A stretch of 64,000 bases of DNA. Origin: Ruania albidiflava DSM 18029 (lineage in GTDB: Bacteria > Actinomycetota > Actinomycetes > Actinomycetales > Beutenbergiaceae). The stretch is from the NCBI RefSeq assembly GCF_000421225.1, contig NZ_ATWL01000006.1:124001-188000 (forward strand), given 5' to 3'. Of this stretch, positions 9,895 to 18,018 are shown one piece after another (positions within the stretch are counted from its first letter, which is position 1; every line of letters starts with the position of its first letter). A program made the position numbers and the translations under genes. The notes beneath the pieces were generated by a model. The model did no database searches. It was not told the origin of the DNA and saw only the letters and a list, made by a program, of their open reading frames with translations.

Positions 9895-9961
9895 CAGGTG
9901 GCCCAGCACCACCTGGTGCCCGCCCACCGACACCGGTCGAGGGTCGACCGGTGCGGTGGGC
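9895..9961. terminator. Double hairpin between gguB and the ROK regulator
   Basis: Hairpin one pairs CAGGTGG (9895-9901) with CCACCTG (9909-9915). Hairpin two is long: GCCCACC then CACCGGTCGA (9922-9940), loop GGG, TCGACCGGTG then GGTGGGC (9944-9961), with a small internal bulge. The second also contains TCGAGGGTCGA, similar to the core of the chvE palindrome, so it may be terminator and operator at once. Confidence 0.6.
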
Positions 9962-9977
9962 CGTACCCTCGTCCCGG

Positions 9978-9983
9978 CTAGAC
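9978..9983 (+). promoter_or_regulatory. -10 box of a leaderless promoter for the ROK gene
   Basis: TAGACT ends seven bases before the GTG start at 9991. There is no purine-rich ribosome site, so transcription probably begins at or next to the start codon. The same geometry recurs at many genes in this window. Confidence 0.6.
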
Positions 9984-9990
9984 TCCAGCC

Positions 9991-11169
9991 GTGAGCCGCC
10001 TGACCGCGGGATCCCAGTCCTCGCTGCGTGAAGCCAACAAGGGCCTGCTCGTCGACACGATCAAGCAGTTCGGCGGACTCACCCAGGTGGAGCTCGCCGA
10101 TGCCACCGGACTGTCCGCGGCCACGGTGTCCACACTGGTCAAGCAGCTCACCGAGAGCCGGCTGGTCGAGGTCCGGCCCACCTCGCGCAGCGGGCGCCGC
10201 GCCCAGCTGGTCACCCTGGCCCGCGCCACCGGTCTGGCCGCCGGGGTACACGTGGGCCACCGCTCGCTGCGGGTGCTGCTCAGTGACTTCAACCGGGAGA
10301 TCGTGGCCGAGCAGAGCATGCCGCTGCCCCGGGAGCACCCGATGGACACCGTGCTGGACCGGGTGGCGCTGCTGATCGTGGACATGCTGGAGCTGGTCGC
10401 CTCCAGCCTGGACGAGCTGGCCGGAATCGCGCTCGGGCTGCCCGCCCCGGTGGACGTCTCCACCGGGATGCTCTCGGTGCGGGGCGTGCTCCCGGGCTGG
10501 GACTCCGAGCACATCGGTGAGGTGATGGGCAAACGGCTCGGCCGACCGGTGTACGTGGAGAACGACGCGAACCTCGGCGCCCTGGCGCAGATGACCTTCG
10601 GCGCCACCCACCCGTATGCGGACAGCGTCTACGTGCGCGCCTCCTACGGCACCGGTGCCGGGGTGATCCTGGGTGGGCGGCTGCACCGCGGGTTCGGCGG
10701 CACCGCTGGAGAGATCGGGCACGTGCAGGTGGACCCGTACGGACACATCTGCCGGTGCGGGCGGCGCGGCTGCCTGGACACGGTGGTCGGCGCCGAGGCG
10801 CTGCTGGCCTCGCTGCAGACCAGCCACGGTCCGCTCACCCTGCGGGACGTGATCACCCGGGCCGTCGACGGCGACCCCGGCTGCAGCCGGGTGCTGGCCG
10901 ACGCGGGCCGTACGATCGGCCGGGTGGTGGCCGGGGTGTGCCAGGCGGTCAACCCGCAGGCAGTGTGCGTGGGCGGTGAGCTGGCCGACGCCGGATCCGT
11001 TTTTCTGGCACCCTTGGCCGAAGCAGTGCAGGAGCACATCCTGCCCAACCGGGTGGCCCCGATGGAGGTGCTCGCCTCCCCGTTGCGCGGGGACGAGGTG
11101 GCCAAGGGCGCCCTCGTCCAGGTGCTCGACTCCACAGACCTCTTCGCTCAAGGTGGTGACGGACAATGA
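9991..11169 (+). CDS. ROK-family transcriptional regulator of sugar uptake
   Basis: This 392-aa protein has an N-terminal winged helix (LTQVELADATGLSAATVSTLVKQL, shown in part: TQVELADATG) and a C-terminal ROK/sugar-kinase fold. The zinc motif CRCGRRGC (Cys254, Cys256, Cys261) is intact. The first phosphate motif reads GVHVGHRSLR, without the DxGGT needed for catalysis, so it should sense sugar rather than phosphorylate it, like XylR or NagC. It lies directly downstream of the importer and overlaps the next ATPase gene by ATGA. It probably represses the chvE promoter. Confidence 0.85.
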   Translation: MSRLTAGSQSSLREANKGLLVDTIKQFGGLTQVELADATGLSAATVSTLVKQLTESRLVEVRPTSRSGRRAQLVTLARATGLAAGVHVGHRSLRVLLSDFNREIVAEQSMPLPREHPMDTVLDRVALLIVDMLELVASSLDELAGIALGLPAPVDVSTGMLSVRGVLPGWDSEHIGEVMGKRLGRPVYVENDANLGALAQMTFGATHPYADSVYVRASYGTGAGVILGGRLHRGFGGTAGEIGHVQVDPYGHICRCGRRGCLDTVVGAEALLASLQTSHGPLTLRDVITRAVDGDPGCSRVLADAGRTIGRVVAGVCQAVNPQAVCVGGELADAGSVFLAPLAEAVQEHILPNRVAPMEVLASPLRGDEVAKGALVQVLDSTDLFAQGGDGQ

Positions 11170-12002
11170 CGAACCGACCACTGACCCACCCTGCGCACCC
11201 GCCGGCAGCCCTACCGCCACCGTGCCCGCCGTCTCCGCCGGGCCAGCCGCCGCTGCCTCGCACACCGGTGCTCTGCCTGCAGGGCATCACCAAGCGGTTC
11301 GGGGCGGTGGAGGCGCTGCTGGACGTGTCCGTGCAGGTGCACGAGGGTGAGGTCGTCGGGCTCGTCGGAGACAACGCCGCCGGCAAGTCCACGCTGGCGA
11401 AGGTGATCGCCGGTGCGCTGCAGCCGGACACCGGCCTGATCGAGCTGGGCGGCGAACCGGTGCAGATCGGCTCCCCCTCGAGTGCGCACGCCCTGGGCAT
11501 CGCCACCGTGTTTCAGGACCTGGCGCTGTGCGAGAACCTGGACGTCACCGCCAACCTGTTCCTCGGCCGCGAGCTGAAGCGCAGCGGACTGATGCACGAC
11601 GGACAGATGGAGGCGCACACCCGCTCGGTGCTGCACGACCTGCGCGCGAACATCCCGTCCATCCACACACCGCTGAACCAGCTCTCCGCCGGCCAGCGCC
11701 AGGCCGTGGCGATCGCCCGGACGCTGATCGGCCGACCCCGGCTGGTGGTGCTGGACGAACCGACGTCCTCGCTCTCCGTGGCACAGACCGCGGAGGTGCT
11801 CACCCACATCGAACGCCTCCGGGACCTGGGCCTCGGCGTGATCTTCATCAGTCACAACCTCACCGACGTCCGTGCCGTCGCCGACCGGATCGAGGTGCTG
11901 CGGCACGGGCAGAACAACGGCACGTTCGGCCCGGATGCGGCACAGAGCGACCTGATCGGCGCGATCACCGGTGCCACCAGGTTCGGCGGACTGGGAGGAT
12001 GA
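11166..12002 (+). CDS. Orphan single-domain sugar-type ABC ATPase
   Basis: This 278-aa protein has one ABC domain of the carbohydrate-importer type (FrcA/RbsA-half-like): Walker A GDNAAGKST, signature LSAGQRQA, Walker B LVVLDEPTSSLSV. A Pro/Ala-rich segment fills residues 5-35. It is coupled to the ROK regulator (ATGA) rather than to a permease, and neither permease nor binding protein follows. It may serve the ChvE/GguB system as an alternative ATPase, or have a regulatory role with the ROK protein. Both ideas are inference. Confidence 0.8.
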   Translation: MTNRPLTHPAHPPAALPPPCPPSPPGQPPLPRTPVLCLQGITKRFGAVEALLDVSVQVHEGEVVGLVGDNAAGKSTLAKVIAGALQPDTGLIELGGEPVQIGSPSSAHALGIATVFQDLALCENLDVTANLFLGRELKRSGLMHDGQMEAHTRSVLHDLRANIPSIHTPLNQLSAGQRQAVAIARTLIGRPRLVVLDEPTSSLSVAQTAEVLTHIERLRDLGLGVIFISHNLTDVRAVADRIEVLRHGQNNGTFGPDAAQSDLIGAITGATRFGGLGG

Positions 12003-12014
12003 GACGATAGGGCG

Positions 12015-12428
12015 ATGCGCTTCGTCATCAAGGTCCTGATCAACGGGATCGCCCTGTGGCTGACCTCGTTGTGGGTCAGCGGCGTGGACTTCATCACCGA
12101 CCACGACCTGACCACGAGCCCGGTGCTGAACACGGTGATCGTGGTGGCGATCGTCGCGGCGGTCTTCACCCTGGTGAACGCCATCGTCAAGCCGATCGTG
12201 AAGGTCGTCTCGTTCCTGTTCTACATCCTCACCCTGGGCCTGTTCTTCCTGGTGGTGAATGCGCTGATGCTGATGCTGACCAGCTGGATCACCGGCTTCA
12301 CCGACTACGGGCTGCGGGTGGACGGGTTCTGGACGGCGGTGCTCGCCGCGCTGATCATCTCGATCATCTCGCTGATCCTCACCGTCATCCTGCCGGACGG
12401 GAGGCGGCGCGAGCACTCCCGCCGCTGA
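12015..12428 (+). CDS. Small four-helix membrane protein (phage-holin-like, PF04020 type)
   Basis: This 137-aa protein has four hydrophobic segments at about 5-25, 40-60, 65-95 and 105-130, with the pattern NAIVKPIVK typical of the actinobacterial 4-TM holin-superfamily proteins. Despite the name these are housekeeping membrane proteins of unknown role, not prophage lysis genes; no phage gene surrounds it. GACGAT ends six bases before the ATG, suggesting a leaderless start. It follows the orphan ATPase by 12 bases. Confidence 0.7.
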   Translation: MRFVIKVLINGIALWLTSLWVSGVDFITDHDLTTSPVLNTVIVVAIVAAVFTLVNAIVKPIVKVVSFLFYILTLGLFFLVVNALMLMLTSWITGFTDYGLRVDGFWTAVLAALIISIISLILTVILPDGRRREHSRR

Positions 12429-12468
12429 CGCCGCCGACGGCTGCTGACCACTGGCGGCGGTGGCGCCC

Positions 12469-13959
12469 TCACCACTCCTCCCGCCGGAGCACGTAGTAGT
12501 ACGTCTCCACAGTGGCGGTGTCACCGGCGAGCACGTCCGCTGACTGCGCCCGCCAGGAGGTGATCGGCCCCTGGTCGGAGCTGTCGATCATCTCGGCCGT
12601 GCGCTGGTAGGCGGGCAGGTCGTGCGCCTGGGTCACGGAGACCACCCCGGCGTCCTCCGGGTCGTCGGAGGCGGCGATGTCGCGGCGCACGGTGGTCCGG
12701 TTCGGCTCCACCGGGTTGGCCTCGTTCTCCAGCCCGGGGGTCAGGTCCCCCTCGTGCTCCACGTTCAGCGTGGCCGCTCCTTCCGGGGTGCGCATGTGCC
12801 CGACCGGTCCGCCGAACGTGACGACCGAGCGGACGTCGTAGCTCCGGCGCACCACCGGGCTGTTCGCCACCGCCATCGCCACCATCGCGCCCTGGGAGTG
12901 CCCGGCGAGCAGCACCGGCTCACCTGCCCCCACCCCTGCCGCGCCGAGCGCCGCGATCACCCCGTTCTGCACCGGGTTCTCCTGACCGGTGAACACCTGG
13001 AGGTTGGTCGCCCAGTCCTGCGGCACCTCGTTGGCGACCGCCGCGCCGAAGGGTCCACCGGTGTCCGGATCCCCCAGCTCCCGCTGCGTCTGGGTGCCAG
13101 GGATGTACACCTGCCAGAACACCTCACCGTTGGCTCCGGTCACCCGGTCCAGCCGGATCGTCCCGGCCGGCACACCCGCCCCGTAGTAGAGGTCGGAGAT
13201 CCCAGCGTTCAGGTCGCCGACGTCCGCTGCGCCATGGGCGTTCACCGGCCCGGACCGGACTCCGGCCAGGTCGTAGCCGCGCCACATCCGCTCCAGCTGC
13301 ACCCCGGTCGGGGTGAACCCTCGCTGCACGGTGATGTTGCCCGTGACGATGGCGCTGGTCACCGTCGCGAGGAGCTGGATCCGGTCCTCAGCCATCGGCG
13401 CCCAGTCCGGGTAGAGCGGTCCCCCGGTGAAGGTCCAGGACATCTCCTCCAGGAAGTAGCCGAACTGCGGGTCGCTCGGCGTCCACTGACCGCGCACCAG
13501 CATGTTCAGGCCGGTCAGGTTGGCCACGACGAGCGTTCTGTACGGATCGGGCACGAACCACCGCGCAAGACCCGGCATCTGCAGCACGAACCTGTTCCGG
13601 GCCGCTGCCTCCGCCTCGGCATAGGCCTCAGCGGCCGCCCGGAGCCGGTCGACCACGTCGTCGGCCTGCCTGCTGGCGTCCAGCACCGCCGACTGTGCCA
13701 CCCGGCAGGCCAGCTGCGCCTGCCGCCCGGAGGTGGGTGCCCAGCTCGTGGAGGCCGCCACGGCCTGCCGTGCCACGGCGACCCGCCCGGCGGCGTCCCG
13801 CAGCGCGTCACCCACCCCCTCCAGGAGTGCGGCCAGATAGGTGAGCTCACCGGTGTCGGCGTCGATCGAGGAGCCGATCACCTGCAGCTGGCTGTCGTCG
13901 TAGGCGGGCCGGCCGTGCCCCACCGGACCGTCGGGGACCGGTGCGATGCCCCGGCTCAC
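12469..13959 (-). CDS. Alpha/beta hydrolase with WXG100-like N-terminal helical region
   Basis: This 496-aa protein begins with a helical region (about 20-125, rich in Ala, Arg and Gln) like the N-terminal domains of WXG100-associated actinobacterial effectors. It ends in an alpha/beta hydrolase domain with nucleophile elbow GHSQG (Ser355); EHEGDLTPG and AHDLPAY later in the chain are candidate Asp and His parts of the triad. There is no signal peptide. The gene overlaps the small WXG-like gene upstream by four bases, so the two are made together. The substrate is unknown; a lipase or esterase is plausible. Confidence 0.75.
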   Translation of the reverse strand: MSRGIAPVPDGPVGHGRPAYDDSQLQVIGSSIDADTGELTYLAALLEGVGDALRDAAGRVAVARQAVAASTSWAPTSGRQAQLACRVAQSAVLDASRQADDVVDRLRAAAEAYAEAEAAARNRFVLQMPGLARWFVPDPYRTLVVANLTGLNMLVRGQWTPSDPQFGYFLEEMSWTFTGGPLYPDWAPMAEDRIQLLATVTSAIVTGNITVQRGFTPTGVQLERMWRGYDLAGVRSGPVNAHGAADVGDLNAGISDLYYGAGVPAGTIRLDRVTGANGEVFWQVYIPGTQTQRELGDPDTGGPFGAAVANEVPQDWATNLQVFTGQENPVQNGVIAALGAAGVGAGEPVLLAGHSQGAMVAMAVANSPVVRRSYDVRSVVTFGGPVGHMRTPEGAATLNVEHEGDLTPGLENEANPVEPNRTTVRRDIAASDDPEDAGVVSVTQAHDLPAYQRTAEMIDSSDQGPITSWRAQSADVLAGDTATVETYYYVLRREEW

Positions 13960-14243
13960 CGCGGCACCTGGTCACCGTGGAGCAGGGCCTGCCGCACGTA
14001 CTCCAGCTCGGCGGCGTGCTGCTGGGCGGCCGCGACCGCCAGGTCGATCTGGTCAGCGGCACGGCGAGCACCGGCGACCAGCTCGCGCACCCGCTGCCGG
14101 TACTGCTCGGCCGACGGCGCACGCCAGTGCTCCGGGGAGAGGGTGGCGGCACGGGACGCGCTGCCACGTACGTCCTGGGCGGCAGCCAGCAGCGTGGCTA
14201 CACCGGGCCCCGCACCGGGCATCGGTGCTGGCAGACCATGCAT
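13956..14243 (-). CDS. Small WXG100-like protein paired with the hydrolase
   Basis: This 95-aa all-helical protein contains HWRAPSAEQYR near residue 40, which resembles the central W-x-G/S-x-x-A-x-x-F/Y turn of ESAT-6/WXG100 proteins in its actinobacterial variants. The start at 14243 was preferred because AGGAGG lies six bases upstream; an ATG at 14249 touches the AGGAGG directly. It lacks a signal peptide. Coupling to the hydrolase (ATGA at 13956-13959) suggests a chaperone or secretion partner. No EccC/EccD secretion gene is in the window. Confidence 0.65.
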   Translation of the reverse strand: MHGLPAPMPGAGPGVATLLAAAQDVRGSASRAATLSPEHWRAPSAEQYRQRVRELVAGARRAADQIDLAVAAAQQHAAELEYVRQALLHGDQVPR

Positions 14244-14352
14244 CGTCATCCTCCTTGCTCGTCCTCACCTCGACCCCGCTCACGCTAGGAACCTCGCCAC
14301 CGGCAGGCGCCCGGCGCCGGGGCGGGGTGTGGACAACGCGGCATCACAGCGG

Positions 14353-14380
14353 CTCTGGGCTCTGGGCTCTGGGCTCTGGG
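14353..14380 (+). repeat. Four CTCTGGG repeats just before purB
   Basis: Four perfect tandem 7-mers CTCTGGG end eleven bases before the purB ATG. They lie where the -35 to -10 spacer would be if GATGAT (14380-14385) is the -10 box of a leaderless transcript. Copy-number change would alter promoter spacing by seven bases. Confidence 0.85.
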
Positions 14381-14391
14381 ATGATGGAGCC

Positions 14392-15825
14392 ATGGAGCAT
14401 GCCGTCTCGCTGGCCACCCTCACCCCGCCGATCGCCCTCGGCCCGCTGGACGGGCGCTACCGCACTGTGGTGGCCCCCCTGGTGGACCACCTGTCCGAGG
14501 CTGCACTGAACCGCGCCCGGCTGCACGTGGAGGTGGAGTGGCTGATCCACCTGACCACCCAGCGTGTGCTGCCCGGCGCCCCGGAGCTGTCCGAGCAGGA
14601 GACCGGCTACCTGCGCCAGGTGGTGCGCACCTTCGGTGCCGACGAGATCGCGGAGCTGGCCGCGATCGAGGCGGAGACCCGGCACGACGTCAAGGCCGTG
14701 GAGTACTTCCTCAAGCGGCGTCTGGCCGCCGCACCGCAGGTGCTCGGCCCGGACACGGTGCTGCCCCAGGTGACCGAGATCGTGCACATCTTCTGCACCA
14801 GCGAGGACATCAACAACCTGAGCTATGCCACCACGGTGCGCGACGCCGTCGAGCAGGTGTGGTTGCCGGCGGCGACAGCAGCGGCTGACGCCGTGGCCGA
14901 CCTGGCCCGGGAGCACGCCGACGTACCGATGCTCGCCCGCACCCACGGGCAGCCGGCCACCCCGGTGACCCTGGGCAAGGAGCTCGCGGTGCTCGCGCAC
15001 CGGCTGCGCCGGCAGCTGCGCCGGATCACCGCCGCCGAGTACCTGGGCAAGATCAACGGTGCCACCGGCACCTACGGGGCGCACAGCATCTCGGTGCCCG
15101 GCGTCGACTGGCAGCAGGTGGCGCGCAGCTTCGTGGAGCACCTGGGCCTGGTCTGGAACCCGCTGACCACCCAGATCGAGAGCCACGACTGGCAGGCGGA
15201 GGTGTACGCGGACGTCGCCCGGTTCAACCGGGTGCTGCACAACCTGACGACCGACGTGTGGACCTACATCTCGCTGGGCTACTTCACCCAGCGCCTGTCC
15301 GCCCAGGGCTCGACCGGTTCGTCCACGATGCCGCACAAGGTGAACCCGATCCGGTTCGAGAACGCGGAGGCGAACCTGGAGGTCTCCTGCGCGCTGCTGG
15401 ACAGCCTGGCCAGCACGTTGGTGACCTCCCGGCTGCAGCGGGACCTGACTGACTCCACCACCCAGCGCAACATCGGGGTGGCGCTGGGTCACTCGCTGCT
15501 CGCCCTGGACAACGTGCGCCGCGGGCTGGCCGGCCTGGACGTGGACACCGAGGCGATGGCCCGCGACCTGGATGCGAACTGGGAGGTGCTCGGCGAGGCG
15601 GTGCAGTCGGCGATGCGCGCTGCCGGGATCGCGGGCGTGACCGGGATGGCCGACCCGTACGAGCGGCTCAAGGAGCTCACCCGTGGCCGGCGGGTGGACG
15701 CTACGGCGATGCGGGAGTTCATCTCCGACCTGGGGCTCCCGCAGGAGGTGGCCGCGCGGCTGCTGGCGCTGACCCCGGGCGACTACGTGGGTCTGGCCCC
15801 GGAGCTGGTGCGGCACCTGGACTGA
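14392..15825 (+). CDS. purB: Adenylosuccinate lyase
   Basis: This 477-aa fumarase/aspartase-superfamily enzyme cleaves fumarate from adenylosuccinate and from SAICAR in purine synthesis. The signature GSSTMPHKVNP lies at 309-319, with Ser310/Ser311 on the catalytic loop; the N-terminus LGPLDGRYR and ARTHGQPATPVTLGKE are characteristic of the E. coli-like long form. The reading frame continues far upstream but MEHAVSLATLTPP at 14392 is the natural start. GATGAT six bases upstream suggests a leaderless message. Confidence 0.94.
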   Translation: MEHAVSLATLTPPIALGPLDGRYRTVVAPLVDHLSEAALNRARLHVEVEWLIHLTTQRVLPGAPELSEQETGYLRQVVRTFGADEIAELAAIEAETRHDVKAVEYFLKRRLAAAPQVLGPDTVLPQVTEIVHIFCTSEDINNLSYATTVRDAVEQVWLPAATAAADAVADLAREHADVPMLARTHGQPATPVTLGKELAVLAHRLRRQLRRITAAEYLGKINGATGTYGAHSISVPGVDWQQVARSFVEHLGLVWNPLTTQIESHDWQAEVYADVARFNRVLHNLTTDVWTYISLGYFTQRLSAQGSTGSSTMPHKVNPIRFENAEANLEVSCALLDSLASTLVTSRLQRDLTDSTTQRNIGVALGHSLLALDNVRRGLAGLDVDTEAMARDLDANWEVLGEAVQSAMRAAGIAGVTGMADPYERLKELTRGRRVDATAMREFISDLGLPQEVAARLLALTPGDYVGLAPELVRHLD

Positions 15826-16080
15826 CTGCCCGGCCCCTGCCACACCCGCCCGGCCACATCCCCCCGCTGCACACCCGTCTGCGGCACGGGTGGCCTGCTG
15901 CGGTCGGGCAGGGAGCCGTGCAGGTGCCGAGAGGTCGTGCAGGCACCGGTCTGGCTCCGGGGCAGGAGCACGACGGCGGAGCGCGCCAGTCGCTGGCCCG
16001 TCGCCGCGCTCGCGGGGTCGGGTGGGGACCACATTAACCCCTGGCGATCCGCCGTCCCCCCTCTCTAGGCTGGAGCAGCT
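15826..16080. other. Intergenic region purB to ABC exporter
   Basis: No gene is supported in these 255 bases. Near its end TAGGCT (16066-16071) precedes a GGAG (16072-16075) and the exporter ATG, giving either a very short leader or a leaderless start. The rest is GC-rich without a convincing terminator. Confidence 0.5.
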
Positions 16081-18018
16081 ATGCAGGATTTCCCCCCGGA
16101 GGTCCCCGCGTACCCGACTTCTTCGGCCAGCGCCGAGGCCTCCGGGTCCCGCGGCCGCGATCGCTCCTTCCCGGACACCCGCTCCCCCGCACGGTTCCTG
16201 GTGTGGTTGCTCGGTCGCCAGCGGGACGTGCTGCTGGCGGTGTTCGCCACCGGCATCCTGGTGTTCCTGCCCGGTGCGCTCGGGCCGTACCTGGTGGGCC
16301 GAGCGGTGGACGAGGGGATTATTGCGGGCTCGATGTCCGGTCTGCTCACCTGGTCGCTGATCCTGCTCGGCGTGATCGCCCTCGGCGCTGGGGTCGGGGT
16401 GGCGATGCACACGTTCGCAGTGCGGGGTTGGTTGCTCGCGCTGTACCAGACCACGAAGCTGGTCACCCGCAAGTCCACGCAGATGGGGCACGTGCTCAGT
16501 CAGCGGCTACCCACTGGCGAGGTGCTGTCGGTAGCCTCCGGGGACTCGAACAAGTACGGGGCGCTCTCCGAGACCGTGGGTCGGGCCGCCTCGGCGTTCT
16601 TCGCCTTCGGTGTGGTGGTAGCCCTGGTGCTGCACACCTCGGTGCCGCTCGGGCTGCTCACCCTGGTGGCTGCCCCGGTGCTGGTGTTCGTGGCCACCCC
16701 GCTGCTGCGGCCGCTGCAGCGGCGCCAGGCGGTGGAGCGGTCCCGCACCTCGGACCTGACTTCGTTGGCCACGGACATCGTCGCTGGGCTGCGGATCCTG
16801 CGCGGGATCGGCGGCGAGCGCACCTTCGGCCGCAACTACGCGGCACAGTCGCAGCGGGTGCGTCAGGCGGGCGTGGCGGCCGGGATCTGGCAGGGTGCGG
16901 TGGATGCCACCGGGGTGCTGGTCTCCGGGCTGTTCCTGGTCCTGCTCACCTGGCTGGGGGCGCGCCAGGTGGTCGCCGGGGAGCTGTCCATCGGGCAGCT
17001 GATCTCCTTCTTCGGCTTCGCCACGTTCATGGTGATGCCGATCTACACGTTCTTCGAGCTGGCACAGAAGTGGATCCAGGCGCTCGTCTCGGCGCACAAG
17101 ACGATCGCGCTGCTGGAGACTGAGCCACCCTGGCGCGCCCCAGCCGAGCCGCGGGACCTGCCGAGGGACGCAGTGATCCACGACGAGGCTTCCGGCGCGC
17201 AGATCCACCCTGGTGAGCTGACCGTGGTGGTCTCCGCGCTACCGGACGACTCCGCTGCGCTGGCCGACCGGATCGGTCGGTACCTGCCTGCCGCGGCGGG
17301 GCCGGTGTCGACCGAGCTGGAGGAGGACGTCAAGGGTCGGACCGCCCGGCAGACCCGGGCACAGCGGCTGGCCCAGCGGCGCGAGCGCGCGGAGGCCGAC
17401 CGGGAGCGTGCCACCCGGCGGTGGGGGGTCACCGTGGGCGGGGTGGATCTGTCCGAGGTGCCGTTGGCCCGGGTGCGCGAACGCATCCTGGTCAGCGATG
17501 CGGCGAGCATGGTCTTCGGGGGCACCCTGCAGAGGGCGCTGGACCCGCACGGCCGGCTCAGCCGCACCGAGGCGGAGCAGGCGATGCTGGTCGCCTCCGC
17601 CGAGGACGTGTTCGAGGCGCTGCCCGGCGGCTGGCAGGGGTACCTGGACGAGCGTGGCCGGGGACTCTCCGGCGGTCAGCGACAGCGGCTGGTCCTCGCG
17701 CGGGCGCTGGCGACCGACCCCGAGGTGCTCGTGCTCGTCGAGCCGACATCGGCGGTGGATGCGCACACCGAGGCGCGGATCGCTGAACGGCTCGCCGAGC
17801 ACCGGCGCGGGCGGACCACAGTGGTCACCAGCGTCTCCCCGCTGCTCACCCGCTGGGCGGACCGGGTGGTGTTCCTGGTCGACGGGCAGCTGGCCGGATC
17901 TGGCACGCACGAGGAGCTGGTGGCCGACAACGCTGCCTACCAGCGCGTCGTGGTCCGCGCGATGGACGAGGACGAGGAGGCCAGCGATGTCCAAGACACC
18001 CGTGACCTCGCTCGATGA
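16081..18018 (+). CDS. ABC exporter half-transporter with degenerate ATP-binding site
   Basis: This 645-aa half-transporter has a six-helix exporter membrane domain (about 35-325) followed by a nucleotide-binding domain. The signature LSGGQ (529-533) is perfect, but the Walker A position reads VSALPDDSA (384-392) and Walker B reads LVLVEPTSAVD, with Val553 replacing the Asp. It therefore cannot bind ATP normally on its own, yet supplies the signature for its partner. This is the known asymmetry of heterodimeric exporters. Its stop overlaps the partner gene by 32 bases. The cargo is unknown; multidrug or peptide export is possible. Confidence 0.88.
   Translation: MQDFPPEVPAYPTSSASAEASGSRGRDRSFPDTRSPARFLVWLLGRQRDVLLAVFATGILVFLPGALGPYLVGRAVDEGIIAGSMSGLLTWSLILLGVIALGAGVGVAMHTFAVRGWLLALYQTTKLVTRKSTQMGHVLSQRLPTGEVLSVASGDSNKYGALSETVGRAASAFFAFGVVVALVLHTSVPLGLLTLVAAPVLVFVATPLLRPLQRRQAVERSRTSDLTSLATDIVAGLRILRGIGGERTFGRNYAAQSQRVRQAGVAAGIWQGAVDATGVLVSGLFLVLLTWLGARQVVAGELSIGQLISFFGFATFMVMPIYTFFELAQKWIQALVSAHKTIALLETEPPWRAPAEPRDLPRDAVIHDEASGAQIHPGELTVVVSALPDDSAALADRIGRYLPAAAGPVSTELEEDVKGRTARQTRAQRLAQRRERAEADRERATRRWGVTVGGVDLSEVPLARVRERILVSDAASMVFGGTLQRALDPHGRLSRTEAEQAMLVASAEDVFEALPGGWQGYLDERGRGLSGGQRQRLVLARALATDPEVLVLVEPTSAVDAHTEARIAERLAEHRRGRTTVVTSVSPLLTRWADRVVFLVDGQLAGSGTHEELVADNAAYQRVVVRAMDEDEEASDVQDTRDLAR

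Noticed and set aside
8602-11265. Very long open frames antisense to real genes, for example 887 aa here and 790 aa opposite the helicase (57201-59573)
   Set aside because: They mirror strongly coding plus-strand genes, are rich in His, Asp, Gly and Gln as expected for GC-rich antisense frames, and have no domains or ribosome sites.
12015-12428. Prophage remnant suggested by the holin-like protein
   Set aside because: No other phage gene, attachment site or base-composition shift is seen; this family is common on actinobacterial chromosomes.
12622-14391. Upstream extension of the purB frame by nearly 600 residues
   Set aside because: It lies antisense to the hydrolase and WXG-like genes and its composition is that of a shadow frame.
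16081-18018. Reading the missing Walker A of the first exporter subunit as pseudogenisation
   Set aside because: The reading frame is intact, the signature is perfect and the partner shows the complementary loss, which fits an asymmetric dimer.
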